From Anaerolineae bacterium (GTDB taxonomy: Bacteria > Chloroflexota > Anaerolineae > B4-G1 > SLSP01): a stretch of DNA of 33,532 nt. The stretch covers positions 1-33,532 of the forward strand of contig JAFGFI010000019.1 of assembly GCA_016931185.1 (NCBI GenBank), in the 5' to 3' direction. Shown here one piece after another: positions 1-8,031 of the stretch. The notes below the pieces were generated by a model. It ran no database searches and was not told the origin of the DNA. It saw only the letters and a program-made list of their open reading frames with translations. Positions within the stretch are counted from its first letter, which is position 1, and every line of letters starts with the position of its first letter. The translations under genes were made by a program, and so were the position numbers.

Positions 1-417
1 GATCGCGTACATCGTCGCCAGCGTGCCACTGGTGGTGAAACGGGCACGCTCTGCACCGGTGCGGGCGCAGAGCAACTCTGCGGCTTCTACCTGTATCCGG
101 TCGGTGAAGCCGGTTTGCAATCCATAACCTTCCTCAAATGCTTGGGCCAATGCTGACGTGATGACGTTTGGGTTGTGGCCCAGGATATTGGCGAGATGCC
201 CCTGCCAGAAATCCAGGAGGGTATGCCCGTCCTCGTCCGTAAGCCAGCCGCCGGCGGCCTTCACAATGCGTGGGGGGAACGGCTCCATAAGACGCAGCGT
301 GTGGCTGCCGCCATCTACCAGGGTATGCTTCGCGCGCGCATTGAGCGCGGCAGATTGGGGGGCGTATTTTGCGTAATCCGCCTGCAATTCAGTTAATAAA
401 GTCGTGTAATTTTTCAT
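1..417 (-). CDS. Class III aminotransferase, glutamate-1-semialdehyde aminomutase-like (N-terminal part)
   Basis: Reading leftwards from an ATG at 417-415, the frame is open for 139 codons to the window edge, so the gene is cut at its 3' end. The start is preceded by GAGGAGG about 9 nt upstream. The protein begins MKNYTTLLTELQADYAKYA and then shows the N-terminal pattern of PLP-dependent class III aminotransferases: a conserved Gly-Gly-Trp-Leu stretch, D-G-H-T-L-L-D-F, an ILGHNP segment, and near the edge the FTTSGTLATMYAI phosphate-binding region that precedes the cofactor pocket. This resembles glutamate-1-semialdehyde 2,1-aminomutase (tetrapyrrole synthesis) and related ornithine/beta-amino acid transaminases. 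The catalytic lysine lies outside the window, so the exact substrate cannot be fixed. It is transcribed divergently from the ATPase island. Confidence 0.85.
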   Translation of the reverse strand, partial: MKNYTTLLTELQADYAKYAPQSAALNARAKHTLVDGGSHTLRLMEPFPPRIVKAAGGWLTDEDGHTLLDFWQGHLANILGHNPNVITSALAQAFEEGYGLQTGFTDRIQVEAAELLCARTGAERARFTTSGTLATMYAI

Positions 418-1046
418 CGGTTATGCCTCCTCAGGTAAGATAGTATCCGTGCAGTACACAACTCATATCTTCTACGAACTACCAAGTAACGCAAGTTGTT
501 GCCTGGATAGTTTCAAGAATTTCGGGCACGGATTTCACGGATGAAAATGAATTCTATTATTGTAAACTTATGTTGGAAATCAACTTAATGAGATAATGAA
601 ACTGTTGTTTTTTCCCTCATACTGTAATATACTATGGGCAATGATTCCGACACAAAAGAGCCTCGCAGATTGGGTGGCTGGAGGCGACAAATATAGCACA
701 AGTGTAACATGCCTTATGGCATCGTCAAGGTAAACGCGATATAGAGGGGTATCTTTTTCGCGCGGAAGACTACAAAAGTCTCAGCCGTCTTTTGAGTTAC
801 CGGGTCTGGTTCTTCCTCAACAATGCGAAACTTTGGCGATCTCCCACGATACATTGCTATGATAGCTGTACTCGTTTTTCTGGCGATAGTCTGCTTCGTG
901 CCATCAGAAGATTGCAAACTAGTGGCACTGGATGCTTCTAACGCTTACCCATAACCTCTGTAACCTGGGCAGGATCGACTACAATGAGGCATTTGTGAAA
1001 GGTGCGTTGGAGAAGTTGGAGGCTATTAATGTGAGGAGGGAAAAAG
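418..1046. other. Intergenic stretch without a convincing gene
   Basis: About 630 bases separate the divergent aminotransferase and the first NB-ARC gene. I see no well-supported gene. It contains a short motif at 487-504 that recurs with three differences on the minus strand at 11023-11040, and a close direct repeat of CACGGAT at 527-533 and 536-542, a word typical of dispersed intergenic repeats in environmental bacteria. The 67-codon minus frame at 714-917 has no ribosome binding site and no recognisable motif. The promoters of both flanking genes must lie here, but I cannot place them with confidence. Confidence 0.5.
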
Positions 1047-1060
1047 ATGGATTTACATGA
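932..1060 (+). other. Possible 42-codon ORF or remnant overlapping the NB-ARC start
   Basis: An ATG at 932 opens a 42-codon frame ending in TGA at 1058-1060, overlapping the start of the NB-ARC gene in another frame. The peptide contains NLGRIDYNEAFVKGALEKLE, which looks like real protein sequence (amphipathic helix, few rare residues) rather than random translation. There is no clear ribosome binding site and a stop lies just upstream at 920-922. It could be the tail of a decayed gene whose upstream part has been lost, or an overlapping leader. No function is assigned. Confidence 0.2.
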
Positions 1061-2420
1061 CTGTTACCTACAAGGTGTCAGCAATCTTTTAAAAATGTTA
1101 AACTCGACAAGTGATGACTATTTGAAAGCGCTTACGCTCCAGGGCAGGCTTGCCTATACTGTTTCTGAGATACGACAATATGGTCCTACTGAAAGTGCTC
1201 GTGCTGAGATTGCAAGGGTAATCACTGCGCTTGATCGGTTATGTTTGGCAGATCTTGGAAAGCCATTTCGTAGTTTTTGTCAAATTGAGATACCTTACGT
1301 TAATAGGTCTAGAGTTTGCCATAATCTACCTCAACCAGACTATGGACGCTTTATAGGTCGGGAGAGAGAATTAAAGCAAATTATGGACATTTTGCGCTCT
1401 TACCCTTACTCCCAAGAACATTTGGTCACAATTGATGGCATTGGTGGTATTGGTAAGAGTGCTTTGGCACTTGAGGTTGCGTATCGTTGCCTTCGAGATG
1501 GAGATAAAATGTTACCGGAAGATCGTTTTGAAGCAATCATCTGGACTTCTGCTAAAGTAACAACACTTACGGCTGATGGTATTGCTCTACGGCAACAAAT
1601 CACGCGAACTTTGGATGATATTTATACCACGATCGCTATTGTTTTACAGAGAGAAGATATTACCCGATCTCGCCCTGAGGAACAGGATGAAATAGGACGT
1701 AGAGCATTGATTAACCAGCGCACATTACTTATCGTTGATAATTTGGAAACGATAGATGACAGGCGTGTAAATGCATTCTTACGTGAGCTTCCAGCCCCGA
1801 CGAAGTGTATAGTCACCACGCGCCACCGTATTGATGTTGCTTATCCGATTAGATTAACTGAAATGTCTTATGAAGACGCTGTGATTTTTATTGCTCATGA
1901 ATGCGATAAGAGGGATGTCATATTGACTGATATGCAGACTGATATGATCTATCATCGTACTAGTGGAGTACCTCTTGCCATTGTCTGGAGTATTGCACAG
2001 TTGGGATATGGTTATGGAATAGAGTCAGTATTACATCGTTTGGGGCAGCCGCATGATAATATTGCACAATACTGTTTTGAAGGTGCGATGAATTGTATTC
2101 GTGGCACTGATGCATACAGATTATTAGCGGCTTTGGCTTTGATTGCCGCTGATGTCAATCGGGAATCGCTGGGTTATGTCGCAGGGTTAGGTGAAGATGT
2201 ATTTGACCGAGACGAAGGGCTTGTGCAACTAGAGAAGTTATCACTTGTAAATAAATCAGGAAGTCGGTTTGATATGCTCCCATTGACGCGGCAGTTTGTT
2301 CAAATGGAGATTAGTCGATTACCGGGGTTCGCTCTTAGGATTGCTAATGCTTGGGCAGACTGGTTGGATAAGATATTAGAGTTTCAAGATTCCTATTGGA
2401 CTTGGTTCGGAGCACGTTGA
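1047..2420 (+). CDS. STAND NTPase with N-terminal adaptor-like domain and NB-ARC domain; ends at an in-frame TGA
   Basis: Strong ribosome binding site (GAGGAGGG) 6 nt before the ATG. Residues about 12-80 form a small helical domain with the pattern R-x-E...AL-x-x-L-x-L...G-x-x-F-x-x-x-C, also found at the N-terminus of the caspase-like protein at 6771; I read it as an effector-associated (adaptor) domain. Then comes an NB-ARC ATPase: P-loop GIGGIGKS (131-138), Walker B TLLIVDNLE (226-234), sensor CIVTTRHR (254-261), GVPLAI (GxP motif) and a winged-helix-like tail with MLPLTRQFV. NB-ARC proteins are ATP-switched oligomerising sensors in immunity and cell death. The frame stops at TGA 2418-2420, but coding continues in the same frame beyond it, so the natural gene is probably 1047-3281 with a nonsense mutation, sequence error or two-part arrangement. 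Confidence 0.88.
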   Translation: MDLHDCYLQGVSNLLKMLNSTSDDYLKALTLQGRLAYTVSEIRQYGPTESARAEIARVITALDRLCLADLGKPFRSFCQIEIPYVNRSRVCHNLPQPDYGRFIGRERELKQIMDILRSYPYSQEHLVTIDGIGGIGKSALALEVAYRCLRDGDKMLPEDRFEAIIWTSAKVTTLTADGIALRQQITRTLDDIYTTIAIVLQREDITRSRPEEQDEIGRRALINQRTLLIVDNLETIDDRRVNAFLRELPAPTKCIVTTRHRIDVAYPIRLTEMSYEDAVIFIAHECDKRDVILTDMQTDMIYHRTSGVPLAIVWSIAQLGYGYGIESVLHRLGQPHDNIAQYCFEGAMNCIRGTDAYRLLAALALIAADVNRESLGYVAGLGEDVFDRDEGLVQLEKLSLVNKSGSRFDMLPLTRQFVQMEISRLPGFALRIANAWADWLDKILEFQDSYWTWFGAR

Positions 2421-2450
2421 ATTCAAGAAGAGAGCGGTGTTATTCTTGCA

Positions 2451-3281
2451 TTGTTAAACTGGGCAGAAAGACAGACTCAATGGTCTCTCGTTATGAAATT
2501 CATTCGTCCTGCATTGTTTCACTACCAAATAACTGGCAGACGTATTGAGGGTTTAAGGCTCGCCACCTTAGGGATAGAGATTACTAAGCAATTTGACAAT
2601 GAATCGTTAATTGCTTGGTTAGAAATGTATCTTGGATGGGTGCTGACTCAACAGGACGATATGGAAGTTGCTTTTACTCGGTTGACTAGTGCGAAGCAAA
2701 GATATAAAAAATTAGATGATACAAGAGGAATTTGTTTGACTATTGTGTTTATTGAACAGGCAAAGCGTAAGAATGGTGAGTTGATGCAAGTTGGGGAAAC
2801 GTTAGAGGAAGCACTGAATATGGCGAAGAGAGAAGGCTTTGTCGAAGGAGAGTTTTTGGCTCTCTATGAGTTGGGGAAACTTGCACGCGAGTTCAAACAA
2901 TGGCAAAAGTGTCACAAATTACTATCAACAGCATATGATCTGGTTTTGTTAGATGAAGACAGGTACGGTGATGAGGTATTTATAGCAATTCTTGGTAATT
3001 TAGGGCAAGTGGCTATCCGATTGGGTAATTATACTGAAGCAAAACAATATTGTTTCGAAAGTATTAGCAGGTTGCGTGGCCCTGATCAAGTAACAAGTTT
3101 TGGCATGCGCTTATATCTTTGGTTGGCAGAGGCCGAAATTGGTGTTGAGGAGTTTGAAAATGCTATGCAGCATGCTGGTCATGCTCTGGAAATAGCAAAG
3201 TCAGTCAATAGTAGAAAATATATTGAGTATTCTGAGACTCTGATCGCTGAGATCAAATCTAAAAGCAATTGTTATTGCTAA
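2451..3281 (+). CDS. TPR-like C-terminal half of the interrupted STAND NTPase
   Basis: This frame is the same as that of the upstream NB-ARC gene and starts 30 nt after its TGA. The open stretch begins right after the stop: IQEESGVILALLNW aligns without gaps to VRDERDNILDLMEW in the intact paralogue at 3761, with the TGA opposite a histidine. The 276 residues are helical, with TPR-style pairs such as LEEALNMAKREGFVEGEFLALYE and LGNLGQVAIRLGNYTEAKQY (typical sensor repeats). The start shown (TTG 2451) has no good ribosome binding site, nor does ATG 2493, which argues that this piece is a severed C-terminus rather than an independent gene. If it is expressed separately it would be a stand-alone TPR protein. 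Confidence 0.65.
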   Translation: MLNWAERQTQWSLVMKFIRPALFHYQITGRRIEGLRLATLGIEITKQFDNESLIAWLEMYLGWVLTQQDDMEVAFTRLTSAKQRYKKLDDTRGICLTIVFIEQAKRKNGELMQVGETLEEALNMAKREGFVEGEFLALYELGKLAREFKQWQKCHKLLSTAYDLVLLDEDRYGDEVFIAILGNLGQVAIRLGNYTEAKQYCFESISRLRGPDQVTSFGMRLYLWLAEAEIGVEEFENAMQHAGHALEIAKSVNSRKYIEYSETLIAEIKSKSNCYC

Positions 3282-3414
3282 TGATGCTTATCTATAATGA
3301 GTACCTAGGCGTGGTTATCTTGCAAGATCATCCAGATATCCGGCGGATGTAGGAGCATACAATGGAATTTTCAGCTTCGTATCATAACTCAACTAACCAA
3401 TAGGAAAGGCGAAA

Positions 3415-3708
3415 ATGGATGTAAAACACAAGGTGTTACAAAGTTGGGTGCGGTGTGCTAACCGGGCACGCGACAAGATTGAGGAGCGAAAGACGGATTT
3501 GGCGTGCCAGACCTATGAACTAGAAATCGCTGAACGTGTGCTAGCGAAAGTGCAGGACAATGCGCATCGGGAGACATGGCAAATGCAAGTGGATGTGCTT
3601 GCGATGCTTGTCGGACAGACTGAGAGCGACATCGAAGAACAACAGGAAGACCAGGCACTGTGCGAGACGATGATGGCGGAGATTGAGGCAGATCTGGCAA
3701 CTGAGTAG
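3415..3708 (+). CDS. Small coiled-coil protein of unknown function (97 aa)
   Basis: ATG preceded by AGGAAAGG at good spacing. The product is strongly charged and predicted mostly helical, rich in Glu, Gln, Asp and Lys with heptad-like spacing, for example ELEIAERVLAKV and the Glu/Gln-rich stretch ESDIEEQQEDQA. There is no signal peptide or membrane segment. I do not recognise a family. It sits between two paralogous NB-ARC genes, 52 nt before the second, and that second ATPase lacks the adaptor domain carried by the first. The small protein could therefore be a separate partner or regulator of the neighbouring ATPase, but this rests on position only. Confidence 0.6.
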   Translation: MDVKHKVLQSWVRCANRARDKIEERKTDLACQTYELEIAERVLAKVQDNAHRETWQMQVDVLAMLVGQTESDIEEQQEDQALCETMMAEIEADLATE

Positions 3709-3760
3709 ACAAAGTAGTGAAGGGGCATTTGCCGGCTATGTTTTGTTAGTGAGGTAGCGT

Positions 3761-5752
3761 ATGGCAGACATTAAGGCGCGGGGCATAGGTAAGCTTCTCC
3801 CAATCTATCAGAATTTACCACAGTCTGACTACGGATGTTTTATTGGGCGCGAGAAGGAATTGGCGAAGATTCACGAATTACTTTCGCCCAAAAGTTGCCA
3901 CTTTCTGATTACCATCGACGGTATTGGTGGCATTGGAAAAAGTTCCCTGGCTCTTGAGGTTGCTCATCGTTATTTGGAGGATGATGGAACACTTCCAGGG
4001 GGAGAGCATTTTGATGCCATTATCTGGGTGTCTGCTAAGCAGGAGATTCTGACTGCTAACAGTGTTATCCAACGCCAGCGCGTTTTGACTTCTCTTGAGA
4101 GTATTTATGTGACGATCAGCATCACATTAGAACGTGAGGATATAACCCGTGCCCAATCCACGGAACGAGCTGAGCTTGTGCGCCGTGCCTTGACGAAGCA
4201 GCGCACTTTACTGATTATAGACAATCTGGAGACCGTGAAAGATGATGAGGAAGTTTTGGGCTTCTTGTATGAATTACCCGCACCTACGAAAGCAATTGTG
4301 ACTTCTCGCTGTCGCGTAGATGTAGCGTATTCCGTGCGACTAGATACGCTGCTCTGGGAAGAAGCTCGACAGCTAATAGTTCAAGAATGTGCCGTAAAAA
4401 AGATAAGACTTACACCGGATCAAACTTTTGAGCTTTATCAGCGTACCGGCGGTGTTCCTTTAGCGATAGTGTGGTGTATTGGTTTAATGGGACTTGGATA
4501 TAGTGTTAAGACTGTACTGTATTTGCTTAAAGATCCCACAAATGATATTGTGAGATTTTGCTTTGAAAAAATCCGGGAGCAAATTAGGTATACATTGGCA
4601 TACAAACTACTGATCCTATTGGCTTTATTTGCCTCAGGAACCAGTGAAAAAGCTTTGTGTTATCTGGCGGGGGATGAACACGATGACATGACTTTTGAGA
4701 AAGCACTTGCGGACCTGGAAAAGCTTTCATTAATAAGTCGTATATCAAGTGAGCGACTTACAATGTTACCTTTGACACGACTTTATGTACTGAGTGATAG
4801 TTCGATTGAGCCGCAAATGATTCCTGGTCTCCGGATAAAGCAAATTGACTATTACTTGCGGCATATTGCTCTTCCAGAGCCTTTTCCCTTATATCTACGG
4901 GAACTTGTAGATCATGTGCGAGACGAACGAGATAATATCCTTGACCTGATGGAATGGTGTGTACAGCATAATGAGCGTGAACGCCTGTTGGATTTATTTC
5001 TCCGGGTACAGGATTTTCTGGGCGTATTTGGCCTTCTTGATCTAAGGATAATTTGGGGAAAATATATCATTGAAATAGCTGAGGCTGAGAATAGAATTGC
5101 TGATTTGGGGCGGTTATATGCCGTTACCTTAGGCTGGGCTGCATTGAAAAGGGGCGAACTTGATCAAGCTGAAGTATACCTACAGCAGGGTTTGGAATTT
5201 ATAGAAAGGAACTCTAATAAAGGATTAGCGTATACGGCTAAGCGTTTTCAGAGCCGGTTGTGGAGGCTTCAAGGTCGAACCGAAGAATCTGAGCAAATGC
5301 TGATGTGGCTGTTAGCGCGAGCGAAAGAGGAGGGGTTTTCTGGCTTGGTAGCGGGCATAGAATCAGATCTCGCTTATGCGGAAATGTTATACAATCATGA
5401 CTTAAGGAGTGCGGAAGCATATATCCGGTCGTCGATTTGTGGTTTTCGGGATCTTGGTGATAGTGTACGAGTGGCCGATAGATCGATTATCAAAGCAGAC
5501 ATTCTGGTTCTCCAAAAGCAGTTTGCCGAGGCCGAGGCTTGTCTTTTGCCTAATCTTGAAATTGTCGAAAAGACATTAGGACAATTAGAAGCAGTTGCCC
5601 ATGGTTATGCTTGCCTGGCCCATATTCGAGCGCATCAGGGCGAGTCGGTGGGAGCCGCGCAGTGTTGCCGTTATGCCAGAGAAGTTTATGATAGAATTGG
5701 AATGCAGGCAGAAATATTCCCAATTGGATTACCTGAAATTGGTGAGCAATAA
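3761..5752 (+). CDS. STAND NTPase: NB-ARC domain with TPR-like C-terminus
   Basis: Intact paralogue of the interrupted gene upstream. The ATG follows GTGAGG. After only about 18 residues the conserved block NLPQSDYGCFIGREKEL begins, then the P-loop GIGGIGKS (54-61), Walker B TLLIIDNLE, sensor AIVTSRCRVDVAYS, GVPLAIVWCI and the winged-helix segment MLPLTRLYVL. From about residue 380 the rest is helical repeats of TPR type, for example GELDQAEVYLQQGLEFIE and KQFAEAEACLLPNLEIVE. Such proteins sense a trigger with the repeats, bind ATP and oligomerise to activate an effector. Unlike its neighbour it has no N-terminal adaptor domain, so it may work through the neighbour or through a separate partner. 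The pair looks like a tandem duplication with divergence. Confidence 0.88.
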   Translation: MADIKARGIGKLLPIYQNLPQSDYGCFIGREKELAKIHELLSPKSCHFLITIDGIGGIGKSSLALEVAHRYLEDDGTLPGGEHFDAIIWVSAKQEILTANSVIQRQRVLTSLESIYVTISITLEREDITRAQSTERAELVRRALTKQRTLLIIDNLETVKDDEEVLGFLYELPAPTKAIVTSRCRVDVAYSVRLDTLLWEEARQLIVQECAVKKIRLTPDQTFELYQRTGGVPLAIVWCIGLMGLGYSVKTVLYLLKDPTNDIVRFCFEKIREQIRYTLAYKLLILLALFASGTSEKALCYLAGDEHDDMTFEKALADLEKLSLISRISSERLTMLPLTRLYVLSDSSIEPQMIPGLRIKQIDYYLRHIALPEPFPLYLRELVDHVRDERDNILDLMEWCVQHNERERLLDLFLRVQDFLGVFGLLDLRIIWGKYIIEIAEAENRIADLGRLYAVTLGWAALKRGELDQAEVYLQQGLEFIERNSNKGLAYTAKRFQSRLWRLQGRTEESEQMLMWLLARAKEEGFSGLVAGIESDLAYAEMLYNHDLRSAEAYIRSSICGFRDLGDSVRVADRSIIKADILVLQKQFAEAEACLLPNLEIVEKTLGQLEAVAHGYACLAHIRAHQGESVGAAQCCRYAREVYDRIGMQAEIFPIGLPEIGEQ

Positions 5753-5849
5753 GGTATCCTCATTATCTTGGAATGACACAAACTATTTATCTCAGGGAAT
5801 GACTCATTAACGCGGTACATTCACCAGCAGTTAGATGAAAATTGGTAAC

Positions 5850-5940
5850 CGTTTAGTTTTGTGAGCGATTACCATTTTCTGTCACTTGCTTCAGACAGAA
5901 ACGAGGGTTCGGCTTTGGCGGTTGCTCATAAAACTAAACG
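5850..5940. repeat. Nested inverted repeat (hairpin within hairpin) before the GDPD gene
   Basis: Arms at 5850-5866 and 5924-5940 are complementary over 17 positions with one G/T-type mismatch. Inside, a perfect 8-bp hairpin is formed by 5876-5883 and 5894-5901 with a 10-nt loop. It lies about 100 nt upstream of the GDPD start in a 292-nt non-coding gap. It may be a structured leader RNA, a small mobile repeat or a protein-binding site. It has no U-tract, so it is not a standard terminator. Confidence 0.6.
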
Positions 5941-6044
5941 CGTACGAACATTTAAGACGAACCCCAGTTTTCAAGGGTTTTTCCAATTTCCAATTTGCGA
6001 TTTGCCAATTTGCAATTTTAAATTAAGGGAGGTGATGTCGAATT

Positions 6045-6767
6045 ATGGAACTATTGCGTTCAGTCACCGGACATATTTTGATAGAGGGGCATCGAGGCGC
6101 CGAGGGTGTGGCGGTTGAGAACACGCGCCAGGCTATTGAAGCCGGATATGCCGCTGGGGCGGACTTATTAGAATTAGATGTACAACGTACCGTAGATGGC
6201 GAGTTGGTGATTTACCATAGTTATCAACTGCCTGATGGCCGTTGGATACGCGACTTAAGGACAACTGACCTGCGCGCGGTGATTTACAAGGGACATGGCT
6301 TACTATTTCTTGAAGAGGTATTAGAGTGGGTTAGAGATAAGTCAATCGGACTTTCATTGGATATCAAGAATGGTTTTGGATTTGATCCACGTGTGTTTTT
6401 GGATACGCTTTCGCGGGTTGAGGCACATAAGCTGGTAGATAAAGTCATGCTTATTGGATGGGATCACGCTGGTTTATTGCTTTGTAAAAAACATAACCCG
6501 GATATTAAGACTTGTGCATTGATTCGTGGGCGTCCCGTTGATATAGTCCAAATGGCTCAAAATGCCAGAGTGGATGCTGTTAATCTGGATGCCGATATGA
6601 CGACAAGCGTGGAAGTCGATGCATTACACCAGGCGGGTATTGCTGTCGTGACTGCCGAAGTGATCAGCCCGGACTTTTCACGTCCGGTGAAGGTCGGCGC
6701 CGATGTGGTGTGTTGTAAGGATCCCGGCGCAGCGCGTGCTGCCATCTCAGTTTTGTCTTTGGATTAG
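6045..6767 (+). CDS. Glycerophosphodiester phosphodiesterase family protein (GDPD)
   Basis: A 240-residue protein with a single GDPD TIM-barrel domain. The catalytic set is visible: H16-R17 in EGHRGAEG, E25-N26 in VENTRQAIEAG, E43 and D45 in LLELDVQRTVDGELVIYH, and H58. The usual HD after the second catalytic His is HS here. The family hydrolyses glycerophosphodiesters (deacylated phospholipids) to glycerol-3-phosphate and an alcohol with a divalent metal. There is no signal peptide, so it is cytoplasmic. The ribosome binding site GGGAGGTGATG sits rather far (about 12 nt) from the ATG. The stop is only 3 nt before the caspase-like gene, so the two are very probably co-transcribed and translationally coupled. 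This is unusual company for a housekeeping enzyme and hints at a role in the conflict module. Confidence 0.88.
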   Translation: MELLRSVTGHILIEGHRGAEGVAVENTRQAIEAGYAAGADLLELDVQRTVDGELVIYHSYQLPDGRWIRDLRTTDLRAVIYKGHGLLFLEEVLEWVRDKSIGLSLDIKNGFGFDPRVFLDTLSRVEAHKLVDKVMLIGWDHAGLLLCKKHNPDIKTCALIRGRPVDIVQMAQNARVDAVNLDADMTTSVEVDALHQAGIAVVTAEVISPDFSRPVKVGADVVCCKDPGAARAAISVLSLD

Positions 6768-6770
6768 CCT

Positions 6771-7844
6771 ATGGACACTCAACATGGCCTGACCCAGCTC
6801 AAAACATGGTTGATGGAGTATGCGCCTGATTCCCTGACCGACTTCTACACCCTGGAAGCGCGCTTTGCCAAAAATGAAAACGACGAACTGATTCTAGGCA
6901 TCAGTGAAAACACTCGTTATGAGCGCAACCAGATCATGCGTGCGCTGAACGCGCTGGCATTGACGCAGTGTGGCATCAGCTTTAACGAATTATGTGAAGG
7001 CATTATCCCGATTGAACAACACGAACAACTTCAGAAGGGCAACTATGGTGGGGAATCTCAAAAGTCGAGGCCATCGGGTTCAAGCAAAGTCTATCACGGT
7101 ATCCGTAAAGCCTGGGCAGTGCTGGTAGGGATTAACCACTATAACGATGCTTTCATCCATTCGCTTAAAGTTTGTGTGGATGATGTTACTGCAATTCACC
7201 AGACTCTGTCCGGGCGTTACGAAGTTGCCAGACTTCTCACTGATGCTACATCGGAATATTTGCCCATGCGGGCAAACATTCTGGGGGAACTTGCTTCCGT
7301 TACCCAGGCTGCGAGTGCGGATGATTTATTTTTATTCTATTTTAGTGGGCACGGGCTGGCGCGGGAGGGTGAAAGTTACCTGCTGGCGCGGGACACGCGA
7401 TTTTCTGCCCTTGATACTACAGCTATAGCTATGCGCGATATCCGCAGATATATCCAACAATCTCCTGCACATGCCAAAATTATCGTGTTGGATGCTTGTC
7501 ACTCCGGTGCGTCTATCGGAAAGTCAGAGCCAACGATGACGCCGGAATTCATCCAGCGCGTCTTTGAGCAGGCCGAGGGAATAGCAGTGTTGGCTTCTTG
7601 TAAGGAGAACCAACAATCGTGGGAATGGCCTGAAAAGCGCCGCAGTGTGTTTACTTACTATTTGTTAGACGCACTCACCGGCAAGGCCGACTTCGAGGGC
7701 AAGGGCTTTGTTACCGTTTCTGATGTCAGCAACTACGTAACCGATGGGGTGAGGGCATGGGCAGCGAACAAAAGCGTGCCGCAGACACCGACATTGCAAT
7801 ATACGGTAGCGGGGGATATCGTTTTGTTGAGATATGATAGATAA
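6771..7844 (+). CDS. Caspase-like (C14/metacaspase-type) cysteine peptidase with N-terminal adaptor domain
   Basis: The 357-residue protein has two parts. Residues about 10-76 form a helical domain ending ERNQIMRALNALALTQCGIS then FNELC, which matches the N-terminal domain of the NB-ARC protein at 1047 (shared R, E, A-L, L-x-L, G, F and C positions). After a polar linker, residues about 113-350 are a caspase fold: AWAVLVGINHY, FLFYFSGHG with catalytic H194, and KIIVLDACHSG with catalytic C243. The family cleaves after Arg/Lys or Asp. The matching adaptor suggests recruitment by the ATPase and proximity-driven activation. There is no ribosome binding site of note and the start lies 3 nt after the GDPD stop, which fits translational coupling. 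No export signal, hence cytoplasmic. Confidence 0.92.
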   Translation: MDTQHGLTQLKTWLMEYAPDSLTDFYTLEARFAKNENDELILGISENTRYERNQIMRALNALALTQCGISFNELCEGIIPIEQHEQLQKGNYGGESQKSRPSGSSKVYHGIRKAWAVLVGINHYNDAFIHSLKVCVDDVTAIHQTLSGRYEVARLLTDATSEYLPMRANILGELASVTQAASADDLFLFYFSGHGLAREGESYLLARDTRFSALDTTAIAMRDIRRYIQQSPAHAKIIVLDACHSGASIGKSEPTMTPEFIQRVFEQAEGIAVLASCKENQQSWEWPEKRRSVFTYYLLDALTGKADFEGKGFVTVSDVSNYVTDGVRAWAANKSVPQTPTLQYTVAGDIVLLRYDR

Positions 7845-7879
7845 AACAGAACAAATCCAAAAGGATTTTACACCTATAG

Positions 7880-7952
7880 TACCCCTGCCCAGACTCGAAC
7901 TGGGATAACAAACTTAGGAGGTTTGCGTTCTCTCCGCTTGAACCACAGGGGC
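7880..7952 (-). tRNA. tRNA-Arg (anticodon CCU)
   Basis: Reverse-strand cloverleaf of 73 nt. It has a 7-bp acceptor stem GCCCCTG/CAGGGGT (first pair G-U), D-stem GTTC/GAAC with GG in the loop, anticodon stem CAAAC/GTTTG with loop CTCCTAA (anticodon CCT), a 4-nt variable loop, T-stem CCCAG/CTGGG with loop TTCGAGT, and discriminator A. CCA is not encoded. It reads AGG codons. Confidence 0.95.
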
Positions 7953-8031
7953 ATATAAGAATTATAGCATGGCTTTATAGAGCAACAAGTGCAGTCTGGC
8001 TCACTATTCCTACTTCCTAACTCATAACTGA

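Noticed and set aside
714..917. 67-codon minus-strand frame
   Set aside because: No ribosome binding site, no motif, no partner; the opposite strand is equally open over part of it.
2418..2420. TGA recoded as an amino acid genome-wide
   Set aside because: Other genes (for example those ending at 11715, 12181, 17158, 18217) stop at TGA and Trp is TGG, so this is a normal code.
5861..6118. 85-codon plus frame overlapping the GDPD start
   Set aside because: Begins with GTG inside the nested inverted repeat, and its last third is a shifted reading of the GDPD gene.
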